The position numbers were made by a program, and so were the translations under genes. Positions 1 through 7,000 of a DNA stretch of 14,573 nt are shown here, piece after piece. The stretch covers positions 1-14,573 of the forward strand of contig NZ_CALIZP010000087.1 in assembly GCF_938028825.1 (NCBI RefSeq). Reading direction: 5' to 3'. This DNA is from an uncultured Cardiobacterium sp. (lineage in GTDB: Bacteria; Pseudomonadota; Gammaproteobacteria; Cardiobacteriales; Cardiobacteriaceae). Within the stretch, counting starts at the first letter, position 1. Each line of letters opens with the position of its first letter. The notes under the pieces are model-generated. The model ran no database searches. It saw only the letters and a list, made by a program, of their open reading frames with translations, and was not told the DNA's origin.

Positions 1-31
1 CCCTATGGGGGAAGGGATGGGATGGGGGTTG
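1..31. repeat. REP-like palindrome, copy 1 (5' arm cut by window edge)
   Basis: The window begins inside the element: the last three C of the left arm (1-3), loop TAT (4-6), right arm GGGGGAAGGG (7-16), then the tail GATGGGATGGGGGTT. It matches the complete copies at 627 and 1020. Confidence 0.8.
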
Positions 32-226
32 AGCAAACAGACCGCCCAAGCGAGATAACCACGCCACCCTTCGCCCAAGCCACCGATCCCGCAAAATCAG
101 CCGCTATCGAAGCGGCAAAGGCCCGCGCTGCTGCACGTAAAGCCGCCCGCCTTGCCGCCAGCGGCAAAGCCACAGAGGCCCCGCCAAGCGGGATAACTAC
201 GCCCCCCACGGCAGAACCCCCATCAA
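1..226 (+). repeat. Long direct repeat, copy A (partner 634-859)
   Basis: Bases 1-226 are identical by eye to 634-859 (offset 633 bp, 211 codons, in frame); the first mismatch is G227 versus A860. The repeat contains one palindrome remnant plus one helical unit and its linker. The copy may extend left of the window. Perfect identity over 226 bp implies a recent duplication or gene conversion inside the repeat tail. Confidence 0.93.
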
Positions 227-1218
227 GCGGGACAAGCACGACAGCCCCCCCGCCCTTCGCCCAAGCAACCGATCCTGCCAAATCAGCCGCTATCGAAGCG
301 GCGAAAGCCCGCGCCGCTGCGCGCCGCGTCGAACGGCTTGCTGCTAGTGGCAAAACTACCGAACCCGCGCCAAGCGGGACAACCACGGCCTCCGACGACA
401 AAACCGCCGCCATCGAAGCAGCGAGAGCCCGTGCCGCTGCGCGCCGCGCCGAACGCCTCGCCGCTAGCGGAAAAACTACCGAACCCGCGCCAAGCGAGAC
501 AACTGCGGGCTCCGCCGACAAAAGCGCCGCTATCGAAGCGGCGAAAGCCCGCGCCGCCGCGCGCAAAGCCGCCCGCCTCGCTGCCAGCGGCAACAGCGCT
601 GAAGTATCCGCAGCCGAAGAAAAAAGCCCTTCCCCCTATGGGGGAAGGGATGGGATGGGGGTTGAGCAAACAGACCGCCCAAGCGAGATAACCACGCCAC
701 CCTTCGCCCAAGCCACCGATCCCGCAAAATCAGCCGCTATCGAAGCGGCAAAGGCCCGCGCTGCTGCACGTAAAGCCGCCCGCCTTGCCGCCAGCGGCAA
801 AGCCACAGAGGCCCCGCCAAGCGGGATAACTACGCCCCCCACGGCAGAACCCCCATCAAACGGGACAAGCACGGCAGCCCCCTCGCCCTTTGCCCAAGCT
901 ACCGATCCCGCAAAATCAGCCGCCATTGAAGTGGCAAAAGCCCGTGCCGCTGCACGTAAAGCCGCCCGCCTCGCCGCCAGCGGCAACAGTGCTGAAGTAT
1001 CCGTAGCCGAAGAAAAAAGCCCTTCCCCCTATGGGGGAAGGGATGGGATGGGGGTTGAGCAAACAGACCGCCCAAGCGAGACAAGCACGGCAGAACCCCC
1101 GCCCTTCACCCAATCCGCCGACCCCGGCAAAACCGCTGCTATCGCAGCCGCCAAAGCCCGCGCCGCCGCGCGCAAAGCCGCCCGATTTGCCAACAACCCC
1201 GACAAGGACAAACCATGA
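1..1218 (+). CDS. rnfC: RnfC/RsxC-like protein, C-terminal repeat tail (5' end outside window)
   Basis: The frame is open at base 1 and ends at TGA 1216-1218, so the gene starts upstream of the window. The visible 405 residues hold seven copies of a helix-forming unit of the type AAIEAAKARAAARKAARLAA, separated by Pro/Thr/Ser-rich linkers that often end ATDPAKS or ADKS. Such Ala/Lys/Arg repeats are typical of the C-terminus of gammaproteobacterial RnfC (RsxC), the peripheral Fe-S/flavin subunit of the Rnf ion-pumping electron transport complex at the inner membrane. The Fe-S and NADH-binding core would lie outside the window, so the assignment rests only on the tail. Other Ala/Lys-rich proteins, such as a TolA-like or histone-like tail, cannot be excluded. 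No rnfD follows; the next gene is unrelated. The tail has expanded by internal duplication and carries three translated REP-like palindromes (SPSPYGGRDGMG). Confidence 0.6.
   Translation, partial: PYGGRDGMGVEQTDRPSEITTPPFAQATDPAKSAAIEAAKARAAARKAARLAASGKATEAPPSGITTPPTAEPPSSGTSTTAPPPFAQATDPAKSAAIEAAKARAAARRVERLAASGKTTEPAPSGTTTASDDKTAAIEAARARAAARRAERLAASGKTTEPAPSETTAGSADKSAAIEAAKARAAARKAARLAASGNSAEVSAAEEKSPSPYGGRDGMGVEQTDRPSEITTPPFAQATDPAKSAAIEAAKARAAARKAARLAASGKATEAPPSGITTPPTAEPPSNGTSTAAPSPFAQATDPAKSAAIEVAKARAAARKAARLAASGNSAEVSVAEEKSPSPYGGRDGMGVEQTDRPSETSTAEPPPFTQSADPGKTAAIAAAKARAAARKAARFANNPDKDKP
627..664. repeat. REP-like palindrome, copy 2, in frame inside the repeat-tail gene
   Basis: Perfect 10-bp arms CCCTTCCCCC (627-636) and GGGGGAAGGG (640-649) around loop TAT, followed by the G-rich tail GATGGGATGGGGGTTG. 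This resembles the small palindromic elements often found between genes in Proteobacteria. In translation it reads SPSPYGGRDGMG and keeps the frame. Confidence 0.85.
634..859 (+). repeat. Long direct repeat, copy B (partner 1-226)
   Basis: Second copy of the 226-bp identical block. A third, shorter and more diverged repetition starts at an offset of 393 bp (131 codons). There, about 567-690 resembles about 960-1083, including the palindrome and its flanks. All offsets are multiples of three, so the coding frame is preserved. Confidence 0.93.
1020..1057. repeat. REP-like palindrome, copy 3, in frame inside the repeat-tail gene
   Basis: Arms 1020-1029 and 1033-1042 around loop TAT 1030-1032, with the same G-rich tail and the same downstream GAGCAAACAGACCGCCCAAG as the other copies. 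Translated in the same frame as copies 1 and 2. Confidence 0.85.
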
Positions 1219-2573
1219 CCCTCTACGACAGTCCCCTGCCTGCCGCCGACTACCCCGCCTACCTCGCCCTGCGCGACGCCATGCTTGCCACCGCCCTGCC
1301 TTACCTGGGACTGAGCCAGGAACGACAATGGCTGCTACAACGCTGGGCGGGCAACTGGCTGGGACACATTGACCGTCGCGCCGCCACAGCCCGTCTCGGC
1401 GAACAACCCTGCCGCCTGCAATATATCGGCTGCAGAGTGGACAACCGCTGGCACTGGGCCTGGGACGACCCCGCCGGCGACTACCCGCCGGAAGCCTTGC
1501 GCGACGCCCTGCGCCTCAAACAATACGGCGAAGAACACGGTATCGAATGGCTGACTCGCAGTGGCTGGCCAATTGACCTGCCCGGGCAGTACGAGGCCCT
1601 GCGCGCGCTGGCCGTCATGCTTAACGATGCCCCCGGCTATGGTCAGGAAAGCGCCCCCGGTCTCCTGCATGCCCTGGATCAGCTGCCGATCCGGGGCGTT
1701 ACCCATACGCTGATGACCGTGTATCCGGATGCAGCCGTCCCGCACGGCATCCCCCGTCTGGATCTTGTCGAACGCGTCGTCAACGACCTTGCCCACCACG
1801 AAGGACTAAACGCCGCCGGGCAACCCGCCATCGAAGCCTACCTCGCCACCCTGCCGCCGCAAGAACGCATCCCCGTCCCCGCCGACATCCGCCCGGAACG
1901 CCACCCCGCACATACCGACTACTTCCCCGACGCCACTACCGTCTTCACCACCGCCCAACCCTGGCTTGCCGACCACTTCCTGCCGCTGGCCACCTTCGAC
2001 CTCGCCTCGCTTGACCCCGCCCTCGGCGACGTCCGCTTGCACCTCGTCAAACCGCTCGAACCCTACGAAGGCTACATCGGCATGGAAACCACCGCCGCGC
2101 ACACTGACTACTGCGGCACTAACTGGCTCGCCTTCCACCTTGAAGACGATGGCACCTACCGCTTCCTCGCCGAAGAAGACTACTTTCTCGGTGACAACGG
2201 TGATCCGGAAGCTGCCGCATACTTCACCGAAATGCGCGCCGACTACGCCGCGCGCAAACAACACTACCGCGACAGCGGCTTCCTCGGCGACGTGGATGAC
2301 AGCGGCCTGCCGTGTTTTGGTAAGGCGGCAGAATACCTGCCATTCCTCGGCGGTGGCAGCAACTGGGTCAATGAAGCCCCGCCGCCTGCCTTCAGCATTG
2401 AAGGCGACCCCTACGACTACGACAGCGCCGTGGACATTCGCTACCAAAACCACCGCTTCACCTGCATTGCCATGACCGCAGGCTACGACTGGGGCGAAGG
2501 CGGTGCGGACGCCATGATCCTGCTCTACGAACCGGTGAGCCGCATCGTGCTGATGACCTTCGATTACAGCTAA
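1215..2573 (+). CDS. DUF6882-like protein of unknown function, 452 aa
   Basis: The start ATG 1215 overlaps the upstream stop by 4 bp (ATGA) and is preceded by AAGGA six bases upstream, so translation is probably coupled to the repeat-tail gene. No signal peptide or membrane segment is seen. Residues about 20-150 resemble the DUF6882 family as I recall it: an aromatic WHWAW motif (79-83) followed by YGEEHGIEWLT (104-114). The C-terminal half (about 235-452) is acidic and Tyr/Asp/Trp-rich (for example DYFLGDNGD, GGGSNWVNE, AGYDWGEGGAD) and I do not recognise it. The function is unknown; a cytosolic soluble protein is likely. Its stop codon overlaps the stop of the convergent ynbD-like gene (shared CTAA at 2570-2573), so no terminator separates the two. 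Confidence 0.85.
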   Translation: MTLYDSPLPAADYPAYLALRDAMLATALPYLGLSQERQWLLQRWAGNWLGHIDRRAATARLGEQPCRLQYIGCRVDNRWHWAWDDPAGDYPPEALRDALRLKQYGEEHGIEWLTRSGWPIDLPGQYEALRALAVMLNDAPGYGQESAPGLLHALDQLPIRGVTHTLMTVYPDAAVPHGIPRLDLVERVVNDLAHHEGLNAAGQPAIEAYLATLPPQERIPVPADIRPERHPAHTDYFPDATTVFTTAQPWLADHFLPLATFDLASLDPALGDVRLHLVKPLEPYEGYIGMETTAAHTDYCGTNWLAFHLEDDGTYRFLAEEDYFLGDNGDPEAAAYFTEMRADYAARKQHYRDSGFLGDVDDSGLPCFGKAAEYLPFLGGGSNWVNEAPPPAFSIEGDPYDYDSAVDIRYQNHRFTCIAMTAGYDWGEGGADAMILLYEPVSRIVLMTFDYS

Positions 2574-3859
2574 TCCCGCAATGCCTGCGCCTGCGCAACG
2601 GCGGCGCGGGTTTCTGCGGGCAGGCGGGCGAGCGGGCGGACCCTGCGGATGTGGCGCAGGGCGCTGTCAATATCGGTCTGCCCGCCATAGCGCAGCAGCC
2701 AGACGAGGGCGACGGCAACACTGCGGCCATAACCCAGCGCGCAGCAGATAAGGACGGGTTCGGCCTGCGTGTTGAGAAAACGCTCGATGGCGGCGGCGGC
2801 ACGGTTGAGCGCGGCGGGGGCGGGCGCGGCCATGTCCGTCATCGCCTCGCTGTGATAACAAGCGGGGCGGCGGCGCGGGCTGCATTCGGCGCACACATCC
2901 ACAACCGCCCGGTAGCGGTCGGCGGCGAGAATGCTGCCGAGATGCAGGCGCGCCGTGAGGGCGGCGGTGCGGCGCGCGTTGCCGCGCAGCCAGATGTACT
3001 GATTGATGCGGGCGGCGAAGCGCAGCGGTGCGAGCAGCAGCCGGGCGGCGAGCGCCGGACGGCCGTCCGCCTGTTTTTGCCAGATGGCGGCGCCAAGACG
3101 GGCGTACCCGGCGGCGGCGATGAGGCAGGACACGGCGGGCCAGAGCAGCCACAACCGGACACCGCCGCCACGGGCGGGCAAGGCAAGAAGGATGGCGAGC
3201 GCCAGATAAAGCAGGGCGCAGCGGCGGCGGCGCGGGCTTGCCGGCTCGTGCGCCCGCAGCGGCGACGCGCCCTGCCACGGCAGCGCCCAGAGGATGAAGG
3301 CACCGGCCAGCAGGGCGGTGGGGATGTCGATGAAATGGTGCTGGTAGGTGGTGAGCACGGATGCGCCGATAAGCAGGCACCAGGCGAGCCACAGCGGGCG
3401 CAGCCACGGCGGCAGCTTGCCCCAGTAGAAGCGGCCGATGAGGAAGGTGAGGATGATGTGCAACGAGGGCATTTCGTTGTAAGCCTGATCGAAGGCGGCA
3501 AGCGAGCGGAAGAGCGCGGCAAAAAGACCGTCGCCGATGTCTTTCGCCCAGCTGATTTGCAGCGGGAAAAGCAGAAAACCGCCGATGGCGATGGCTTGCG
3601 CGGCGAGCAGCTGCGCGATGTAGCGGTTTTGCTCGCGCGTAGTCGCGCAGAGGAAGAAACCGAGGCCGTAAAAAAAGTTGAGCGACCAGTAGGGAATGAT
3701 GGTCCACGGCAGGAAGGGGATGGCGTATTCCCAGGCATAGGCGATTTCGGGAACACCCGCGCGGCTTGCGGTGTAATGATTGGTGAGGCCGTAGCTGAGA
3801 TAGAAAACGGCGGCGACGGCGGCAAGTTTGCACAGGGTGGGGAAAAGGGCGGGCTTCAT
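2570..3859 (-). CDS. ynbD: YnbD-like membrane phosphatase: PAP2 domain fused to dual-specificity phosphatase domain
   Basis: 429 residues, close to E. coli YnbD as recalled (about 430). The N-terminal two thirds has several hydrophobic segments and a PAP2-type signature, NEMPSLH (128-134) and HHFID (174-178) with candidate catalytic His residues. The classical first motif KX6RP is not evident. The C-terminus (about 290-429) is a cysteine phosphatase domain with the P-loop CALGYGRS, that is C373-X5-R379. The family is thought to dephosphorylate lipid or lipid-linked phosphates at the inner membrane; the substrate is unknown. Start ATG 3859 has no Shine-Dalgarno of its own (CCCCCTCCC upstream). 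It overlaps the stop of an 11-residue mini-ORF, suggesting translational coupling. It is separated from the rest of the ynb-like operon by a roughly 260-bp leader, so it may have its own promoter. Confidence 0.88.
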   Translation of the reverse strand: MKPALFPTLCKLAAVAAVFYLSYGLTNHYTASRAGVPEIAYAWEYAIPFLPWTIIPYWSLNFFYGLGFFLCATTREQNRYIAQLLAAQAIAIGGFLLFPLQISWAKDIGDGLFAALFRSLAAFDQAYNEMPSLHIILTFLIGRFYWGKLPPWLRPLWLAWCLLIGASVLTTYQHHFIDIPTALLAGAFILWALPWQGASPLRAHEPASPRRRRCALLYLALAILLALPARGGGVRLWLLWPAVSCLIAAAGYARLGAAIWQKQADGRPALAARLLLAPLRFAARINQYIWLRGNARRTAALTARLHLGSILAADRYRAVVDVCAECSPRRRPACYHSEAMTDMAAPAPAALNRAAAAIERFLNTQAEPVLICCALGYGRSVAVALVWLLRYGGQTDIDSALRHIRRVRPLARLPAETRAAVAQAQALRD

Positions 3860-3891
3860 GGGAGGGGGCCGCCGGGCGGAAAAGCGTTCAT
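3856..3891 (-). CDS. Leader mini-ORF 2, 11 aa, coupled to ynbD
   Basis: ATG 3891 follows AAAGGACAACACC, a good ribosome site, and reads MNAFPPGGPLP before TGA 3858-3856. The stop overlaps the ynbD start as ATGA. Three prolines near the end could slow release. It may act as a reinitiation leader for ynbD, which lacks its own ribosome site, or it may be chance. Confidence 0.4.
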   Translation of the reverse strand: MNAFPPGGPLP

Positions 3892-3929
3892 GGTGTTGTC
3901 CTTTGGGTGATGTTTTGCCAACGGTTCAT
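3888..3929 (-). CDS. Leader mini-ORF 1, 13 aa, coupled to mini-ORF 2
   Basis: ATG 3929 follows AAGGACACACC and reads MNRWQNITQRTTP before TGA 3890-3888. That stop again overlaps the next start as ATGA. Its coding sequence contains the ribosome site of mini-ORF 2. Confidence 0.4.
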   Translation of the reverse strand: MNRWQNITQRTTP

Positions 3930-3950
3930 GGTGTGTCCTTATGCGATGAA

Positions 3951-3967
3951 ACGCCGCCAGGCGGCGT
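3951..3967. other. Perfect GC hairpin in the ynbD leader
   Basis: ACGCCGCC (3951-3958) and GGCGGCGT (3960-3967) pair around one central base. On the minus strand it is followed only by TTTCAT, a weak U-run, and lies 11 bases upstream of the AAGGA of mini-ORF 1. It could be a weak terminator or attenuator, or a structure near the 5' end of the ynbD transcript. Confidence 0.5.
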
Positions 3968-3978
3968 CATTACCGGGT

Positions 3979-4008
3979 TTTGTAGAGACATTGCCTGCAA
4001 GGTCTCAA
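3979..4008 (-). promoter_or_regulatory. Candidate ynbD promoter with a dyad filling the spacer
   Basis: On the minus strand, TTGAGA (4008-4003) and TACAAA (3984-3979) are 18 bp apart, a fair sigma-70 match. The spacer is almost entirely an imperfect dyad, GAGACATTGC (3985-3994) and GCAAGGTCTC (3997-4006), 9 of 10 pairs, as expected of an operator. The start point would be near 3972, just before the GC hairpin. Confidence 0.35.
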
Positions 4009-4120
4009 CAGCAAAAAACGCACCGTTTCCCCGCTTGGCGGCGCGCCTGCCCGGAACACGCAAAGCAGGCCGCACCTGCCCGGTGGGCTGAAGCCGCCCT
4101 GCGCCCGTCAGGCGGCATCA

Positions 4121-4558
4121 TTACCGACCTCGCGCCCGTTGCCAATGCAGCCACCAGCTGCCGATGAGCATCACCAGCGAGGCGGTGGCGGCGGCGAGCC
4201 AGGCGTAGGGCAGGAGGTTCAGGGTGCCGCCGCTCAGGGTGTAGGCAAGTACCAGCAGCGCTTGCAGCAGCAGGTTGCCCCAGCCGCCGCGCAGGAGGCG
4301 CGGTTGCTGCCATTTTTCCGCGCAATGCACTTGCAGCGGCGCGGCGTTGATGAGGGCGAAGAGGGCGGCGGCGCAGGCGAGGAGGCGCGGCAGGTGTGCC
4401 GTCAGGTTGTGCGGAGCGTTCAGCCACAGGATGAGCAGCAGCAGGGCGCCGCAGCCGCCGAGGTTGACGGTCAGGGTCGCCGCCCAGTACACCGCCCGCT
4501 GCGGGCGGTTCAGGACACTTTGCCGCCGGCGGCGCAGGCGCTCTTGAGCCGGGGTCAT
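4121..4558 (-). CDS. Small inner-membrane protein of unknown function, 145 aa
   Basis: Start chosen at ATG 4558, which overlaps the ynbC-like stop as ATGA; an in-frame ATG at 4606 lies inside ynbC and is less likely. The N-terminus is strongly basic (RLRRRRQSV). Four hydrophobic stretches follow at about residues 22-46, 55-73, 92-110 and 115-137, and the tail is basic (HWQRARGR), so both ends are probably cytoplasmic. I do not recognise the family. It occupies the gap between ynbC and ynbD, is translationally coupled to ynbC, and so probably works with the lipid enzymes around it. Cysteines at 36, 62 and 79 have no obvious motif. The long basic stretches could also reflect high-GC bias, but the regular membrane segments support a real protein. 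Confidence 0.7.
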   Translation of the reverse strand: MTPAQERLRRRRQSVLNRPQRAVYWAATLTVNLGGCGALLLLILWLNAPHNLTAHLPRLLACAAALFALINAAPLQVHCAEKWQQPRLLRGGWGNLLLQALLVLAYTLSGGTLNLLPYAWLAAATASLVMLIGSWWLHWQRARGR

Positions 4559-6297
4559 GCCCTGACGGCCAGGCTCACGGTGAAGATGCCGTATTCGTCG
4601 ATCCATTGGTGGATTTTGCGGAAGCCCGCTTTGGCGACGAGTTGGTCCATTTCTTGCTGGCTGCGGCGGCGCATGACCCAGTCCGGGCTGCCGGCTTTGT
4701 GGCTGGTCAGCGCGCGGGCGATCATTTCCAGCTGCGGGTGCCAGGGCTGGCCGGTGTAGATGAGGTAGCCGCCGCTTTCGATGGCATCGCCGAAGCCCAA
4801 AAGCGATTGCAGGATGAGGTCGTTGTCGGCGAAGAGTTCGTGCAGGCCGGAGACGATGCCGAGGGTCGGGCGCGGGGCGAGGTTTTGGTAGTTGGCGCGG
4901 TCGAAGGCGTTGACTTCGTCGAAGCTGACGAGGTTTTGCAGGCCGCGTTCGGCGATGAGCGCGCGTCCGGCAGCGACGTTGATCGGGCTGTAATCACGCA
5001 GGCGGACACTGTCGGGTTTGACCTTGTCCGTCAGCGCGTCCAGCACGTAGCGGCCATGTCCGGAGGCGATGTCGAGAACATGCACGGGTTTGCCCGCTGC
5101 GCGCAGGTAGCCGAAGGCAGCGGCGATGGCTTTGCCGATGTTGACTTTGCGCTCGCGGATGCCGCGCCAGCCGATGGCGTTCAGATAGTGGCGGTCGTAG
5201 GCGAGGCCGATGGCGTTTTTGCCTTGCGGGGTGTTGCGGTAAACGTAATCGAGGGTGCTGCCGGAGTCGTAGCCGGTGTCGCGGCCGATGCGCAGTCCTT
5301 CGCTCCAGCGCGCGCCGAGGCGCATCATGGCGCGGTAGAACGCCCAATACAGCCCGCGCGGCGAGTAGCGCGGCAGCGGCGTAGCGAGTTCGTCAGCTTC
5401 GATGCGGCTGGCGCTCGCGAGATGTGCATTCGTCACGTCCACACTGTGCGGCGGTGCGGCGAAGCGTTCACGCAGGAAGCGGCGCATGGGCGCGAAGGCC
5501 AGCTCGCGTTGTTCTTCGCCGAGGGTGTCGTGATAGAAGCCGGGCAGGATGTGGCGCTCTTTGATGTGGCTGCCGAGGTGGTTATAGAAGTCGTGCTGCG
5601 GCTGGTGGTGTACCACCCAGTCGTCGCCGGAGATAAAGAGTTGCAGCGGCGTGGTGATGGCCTGGGCATCGGCGACGACGCGGTCAGCGGTGTCGTAGAG
5701 GCCGAGCAGGATGCGCACCGAGATGGGGCGGACGATGAGCGGATCGCGGTTGAAATCGTCCTGCCGCGCCTTGTCGTGGGTGAGGTAATGCGCCTTGACG
5801 TAGCTGTTGACAAAGAAATTGCCGCGCAGTTCGTAGAGCAGGCGCAGGCCGCTGCGCGCGAAAGGAACATAAAGCTTGACCTTGAACGCGGGCGAGGCGA
5901 GCACGGCGCAGCGCACCGGCGGGGCATAATCATGCAGCCAGGCGGCGACCTGCACCGCGCCGACGCTTTGCGCGATGACAGCAATATTCTCCGGCGCGAT
6001 ACCGTATTCGCGCTCAATGTGCTGCATGAAGTCCTGAATATCGGCGACGGAGCGGGCGACGCTGGGCGAATCCCCACGCGCGCCGGGGCTGTGACCGTGC
6101 CCGCGCGCGTCCCAGGCGAAATAAGCGAAGTCGTCGAAACCCAGCTCGTCGGCGACGAACATCAGGCGGCCGGAATGCTCGTGCCCCCGGTGGAAAAGGA
6201 CGATGGCCTTGTCCGTGTTGCCGTCTCTGGCGGGGCGGTAGCGGTAGAAAAGCGCCGTGCCGTCGCCGGTGGTGAAGGTCTTTTGCTGTTCGCGCAT
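4555..6297 (-). CDS. ynbC: YnbC-like bifunctional alpha/beta hydrolase and SAM methyltransferase
   Basis: 580 residues, similar in length to E. coli YnbC as recalled. Residues about 1-285 form a lysophospholipase-like alpha/beta hydrolase: FHRGHEHSG (35-43), WDARGHGHSPG (62-72), nucleophile elbow AQSVG with Ser111, a candidate acid in SGDD (223-226) and His256 in FYHDTLGE. The elbow has Ala where GXSXG is usual. Residues about 340-580 are a class I methyltransferase, with SAM motif I as LDIASGHGRY (408-417) and an acidic RDYSP further on (434-438). No signal peptide or membrane span, so a cytosolic or membrane-peripheral enzyme is likely; the substrate is presumably lipid but unproven. ATG 6297 follows AAGGAA at good spacing. 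It lies 42 bp after ynbA and overlaps the next gene by 4 bp, so an operon is likely. Confidence 0.9.
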   Translation of the reverse strand: MREQQKTFTTGDGTALFYRYRPARDGNTDKAIVLFHRGHEHSGRLMFVADELGFDDFAYFAWDARGHGHSPGARGDSPSVARSVADIQDFMQHIEREYGIAPENIAVIAQSVGAVQVAAWLHDYAPPVRCAVLASPAFKVKLYVPFARSGLRLLYELRGNFFVNSYVKAHYLTHDKARQDDFNRDPLIVRPISVRILLGLYDTADRVVADAQAITTPLQLFISGDDWVVHHQPQHDFYNHLGSHIKERHILPGFYHDTLGEEQRELAFAPMRRFLRERFAAPPHSVDVTNAHLASASRIEADELATPLPRYSPRGLYWAFYRAMMRLGARWSEGLRIGRDTGYDSGSTLDYVYRNTPQGKNAIGLAYDRHYLNAIGWRGIRERKVNIGKAIAAAFGYLRAAGKPVHVLDIASGHGRYVLDALTDKVKPDSVRLRDYSPINVAAGRALIAERGLQNLVSFDEVNAFDRANYQNLAPRPTLGIVSGLHELFADNDLILQSLLGFGDAIESGGYLIYTGQPWHPQLEMIARALTSHKAGSPDWVMRRRSQQEMDQLVAKAGFRKIHQWIDEYGIFTVSLAVRA

Positions 6298-6339
6298 GGG
6301 GGTTCCTTGTGGAAGGTGAAAAACGGGGTGGATTTTAGC

Positions 6340-6960
6340 CTAAGCGGAAGGTCGGGCAGACGCAGAATCGCGCAACCCCAGCCGCACCCGCTGCACGCAG
6401 GTAACGACCAGCAGGGCGACCAGCGCCCACATCAGCCACAACGTCCAGGCGGGCAACTGCCCCGCCAGCGCGTACCACAACGCCAGCGCGCCGATGACAA
6501 AAGCGCGGTCGCTCTTGCCGAACGGGCCGTCGTAACGGCGGCCATTGCCATGCACCTGCCCCAGCACGCCGCAAAACTCCGTCAGCGCCGCGAAAAAAAC
6601 AAAACAGCCGATGACCAGCGGGCCAAACGGCGCAATCAGGGCAAAAGGCAGATAGAGCGCGGCATCGGCGACCACATCCGTCAATTCATTGAGATAACCG
6701 CCGAGGCGGGATTTCTGTTCGAATTCGCGCGCCAGCATCCCGTCCGCCGCATTCAGCGCCATGCGCAGGAAGAGCCACAGCGGCAACAGCACAAAAGCGC
6801 GCGCGCAATGCGGTGCCAGCGCAAAACCGATACCGAAGCAGACGGAAATCAGGCAGGCGAAGAGCGTCACCTGATTGGCGCTCACCCCGCGCGCATAAAG
6901 CCGCCGCACCAGCGGGCGCAGCAGCTGTTGAAATTTGGGCTTCAATTCATAAATGCTCAT
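6340..6960 (-). CDS. ynbA: YnbA-like CDP-alcohol phosphatidyltransferase
   Basis: Start ATG 6960 (MSIYELKPKF) is preceded by GAGGA; an in-frame ATG further upstream at 7068 would precede the promoter. 206 residues with about six hydrophobic segments. The family moves a phosphatidyl group from CDP-diacylglycerol to an alcohol. The signature DGMLAR (73-78) is followed by G87, a position-91 residue and D95, the usual DG..AR........G...D...D layout. However, the first and third Asp of the full motif are Asn here (N70 and N91). I recall that E. coli YnbA also reads ALNALDG and LNETGD, so this looks like a subfamily trait. LNEL.D, LTEFCG and GPFGKSDRA (145-153) also fit YnbA closely. It begins the minus-strand lipid operon. 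Confidence 0.9.
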   Translation of the reverse strand: MSIYELKPKFQQLLRPLVRRLYARGVSANQVTLFACLISVCFGIGFALAPHCARAFVLLPLWLFLRMALNAADGMLAREFEQKSRLGGYLNELTDVVADAALYLPFALIAPFGPLVIGCFVFFAALTEFCGVLGQVHGNGRRYDGPFGKSDRAFVIGALALWYALAGQLPAWTLWLMWALVALLVVTCVQRVRLGLRDSASARPSA

Positions 6961-6994
6961 GCATGTCCTCGGCGGCAAACGGTTGAAAACGCGC

Positions 6995-7000
6995 ATTATA
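6995..7000 (-). promoter_or_regulatory. Candidate -10 box for the ynbA operon
   Basis: A perfect TATAAT on the minus strand (plus-strand ATTATA) lies 34 bases upstream of the ynbA start. No clear TTGACA is seen 16-18 bp upstream (best is CTGTGC), so an activator may be needed. Confidence 0.45.

Noticed and set aside
3..593. Repetitive minus-strand frame opposite the RnfC-like tail
   Set aside because: Its repeats are simply the mirror of the plus-strand repeats. The plus strand has the upstream continuity and family-like tail sequence.
1..1218. CRISPR array
   Set aside because: The repeats are long, diverged and coding, with no constant short repeat and unique spacers.
4091..4116. Terminator after the membrane-protein gene (GCCGCC...GGCGGC)
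   Set aside because: The stem is interrupted and no U-run follows on the minus strand, so a working terminator cannot be claimed.
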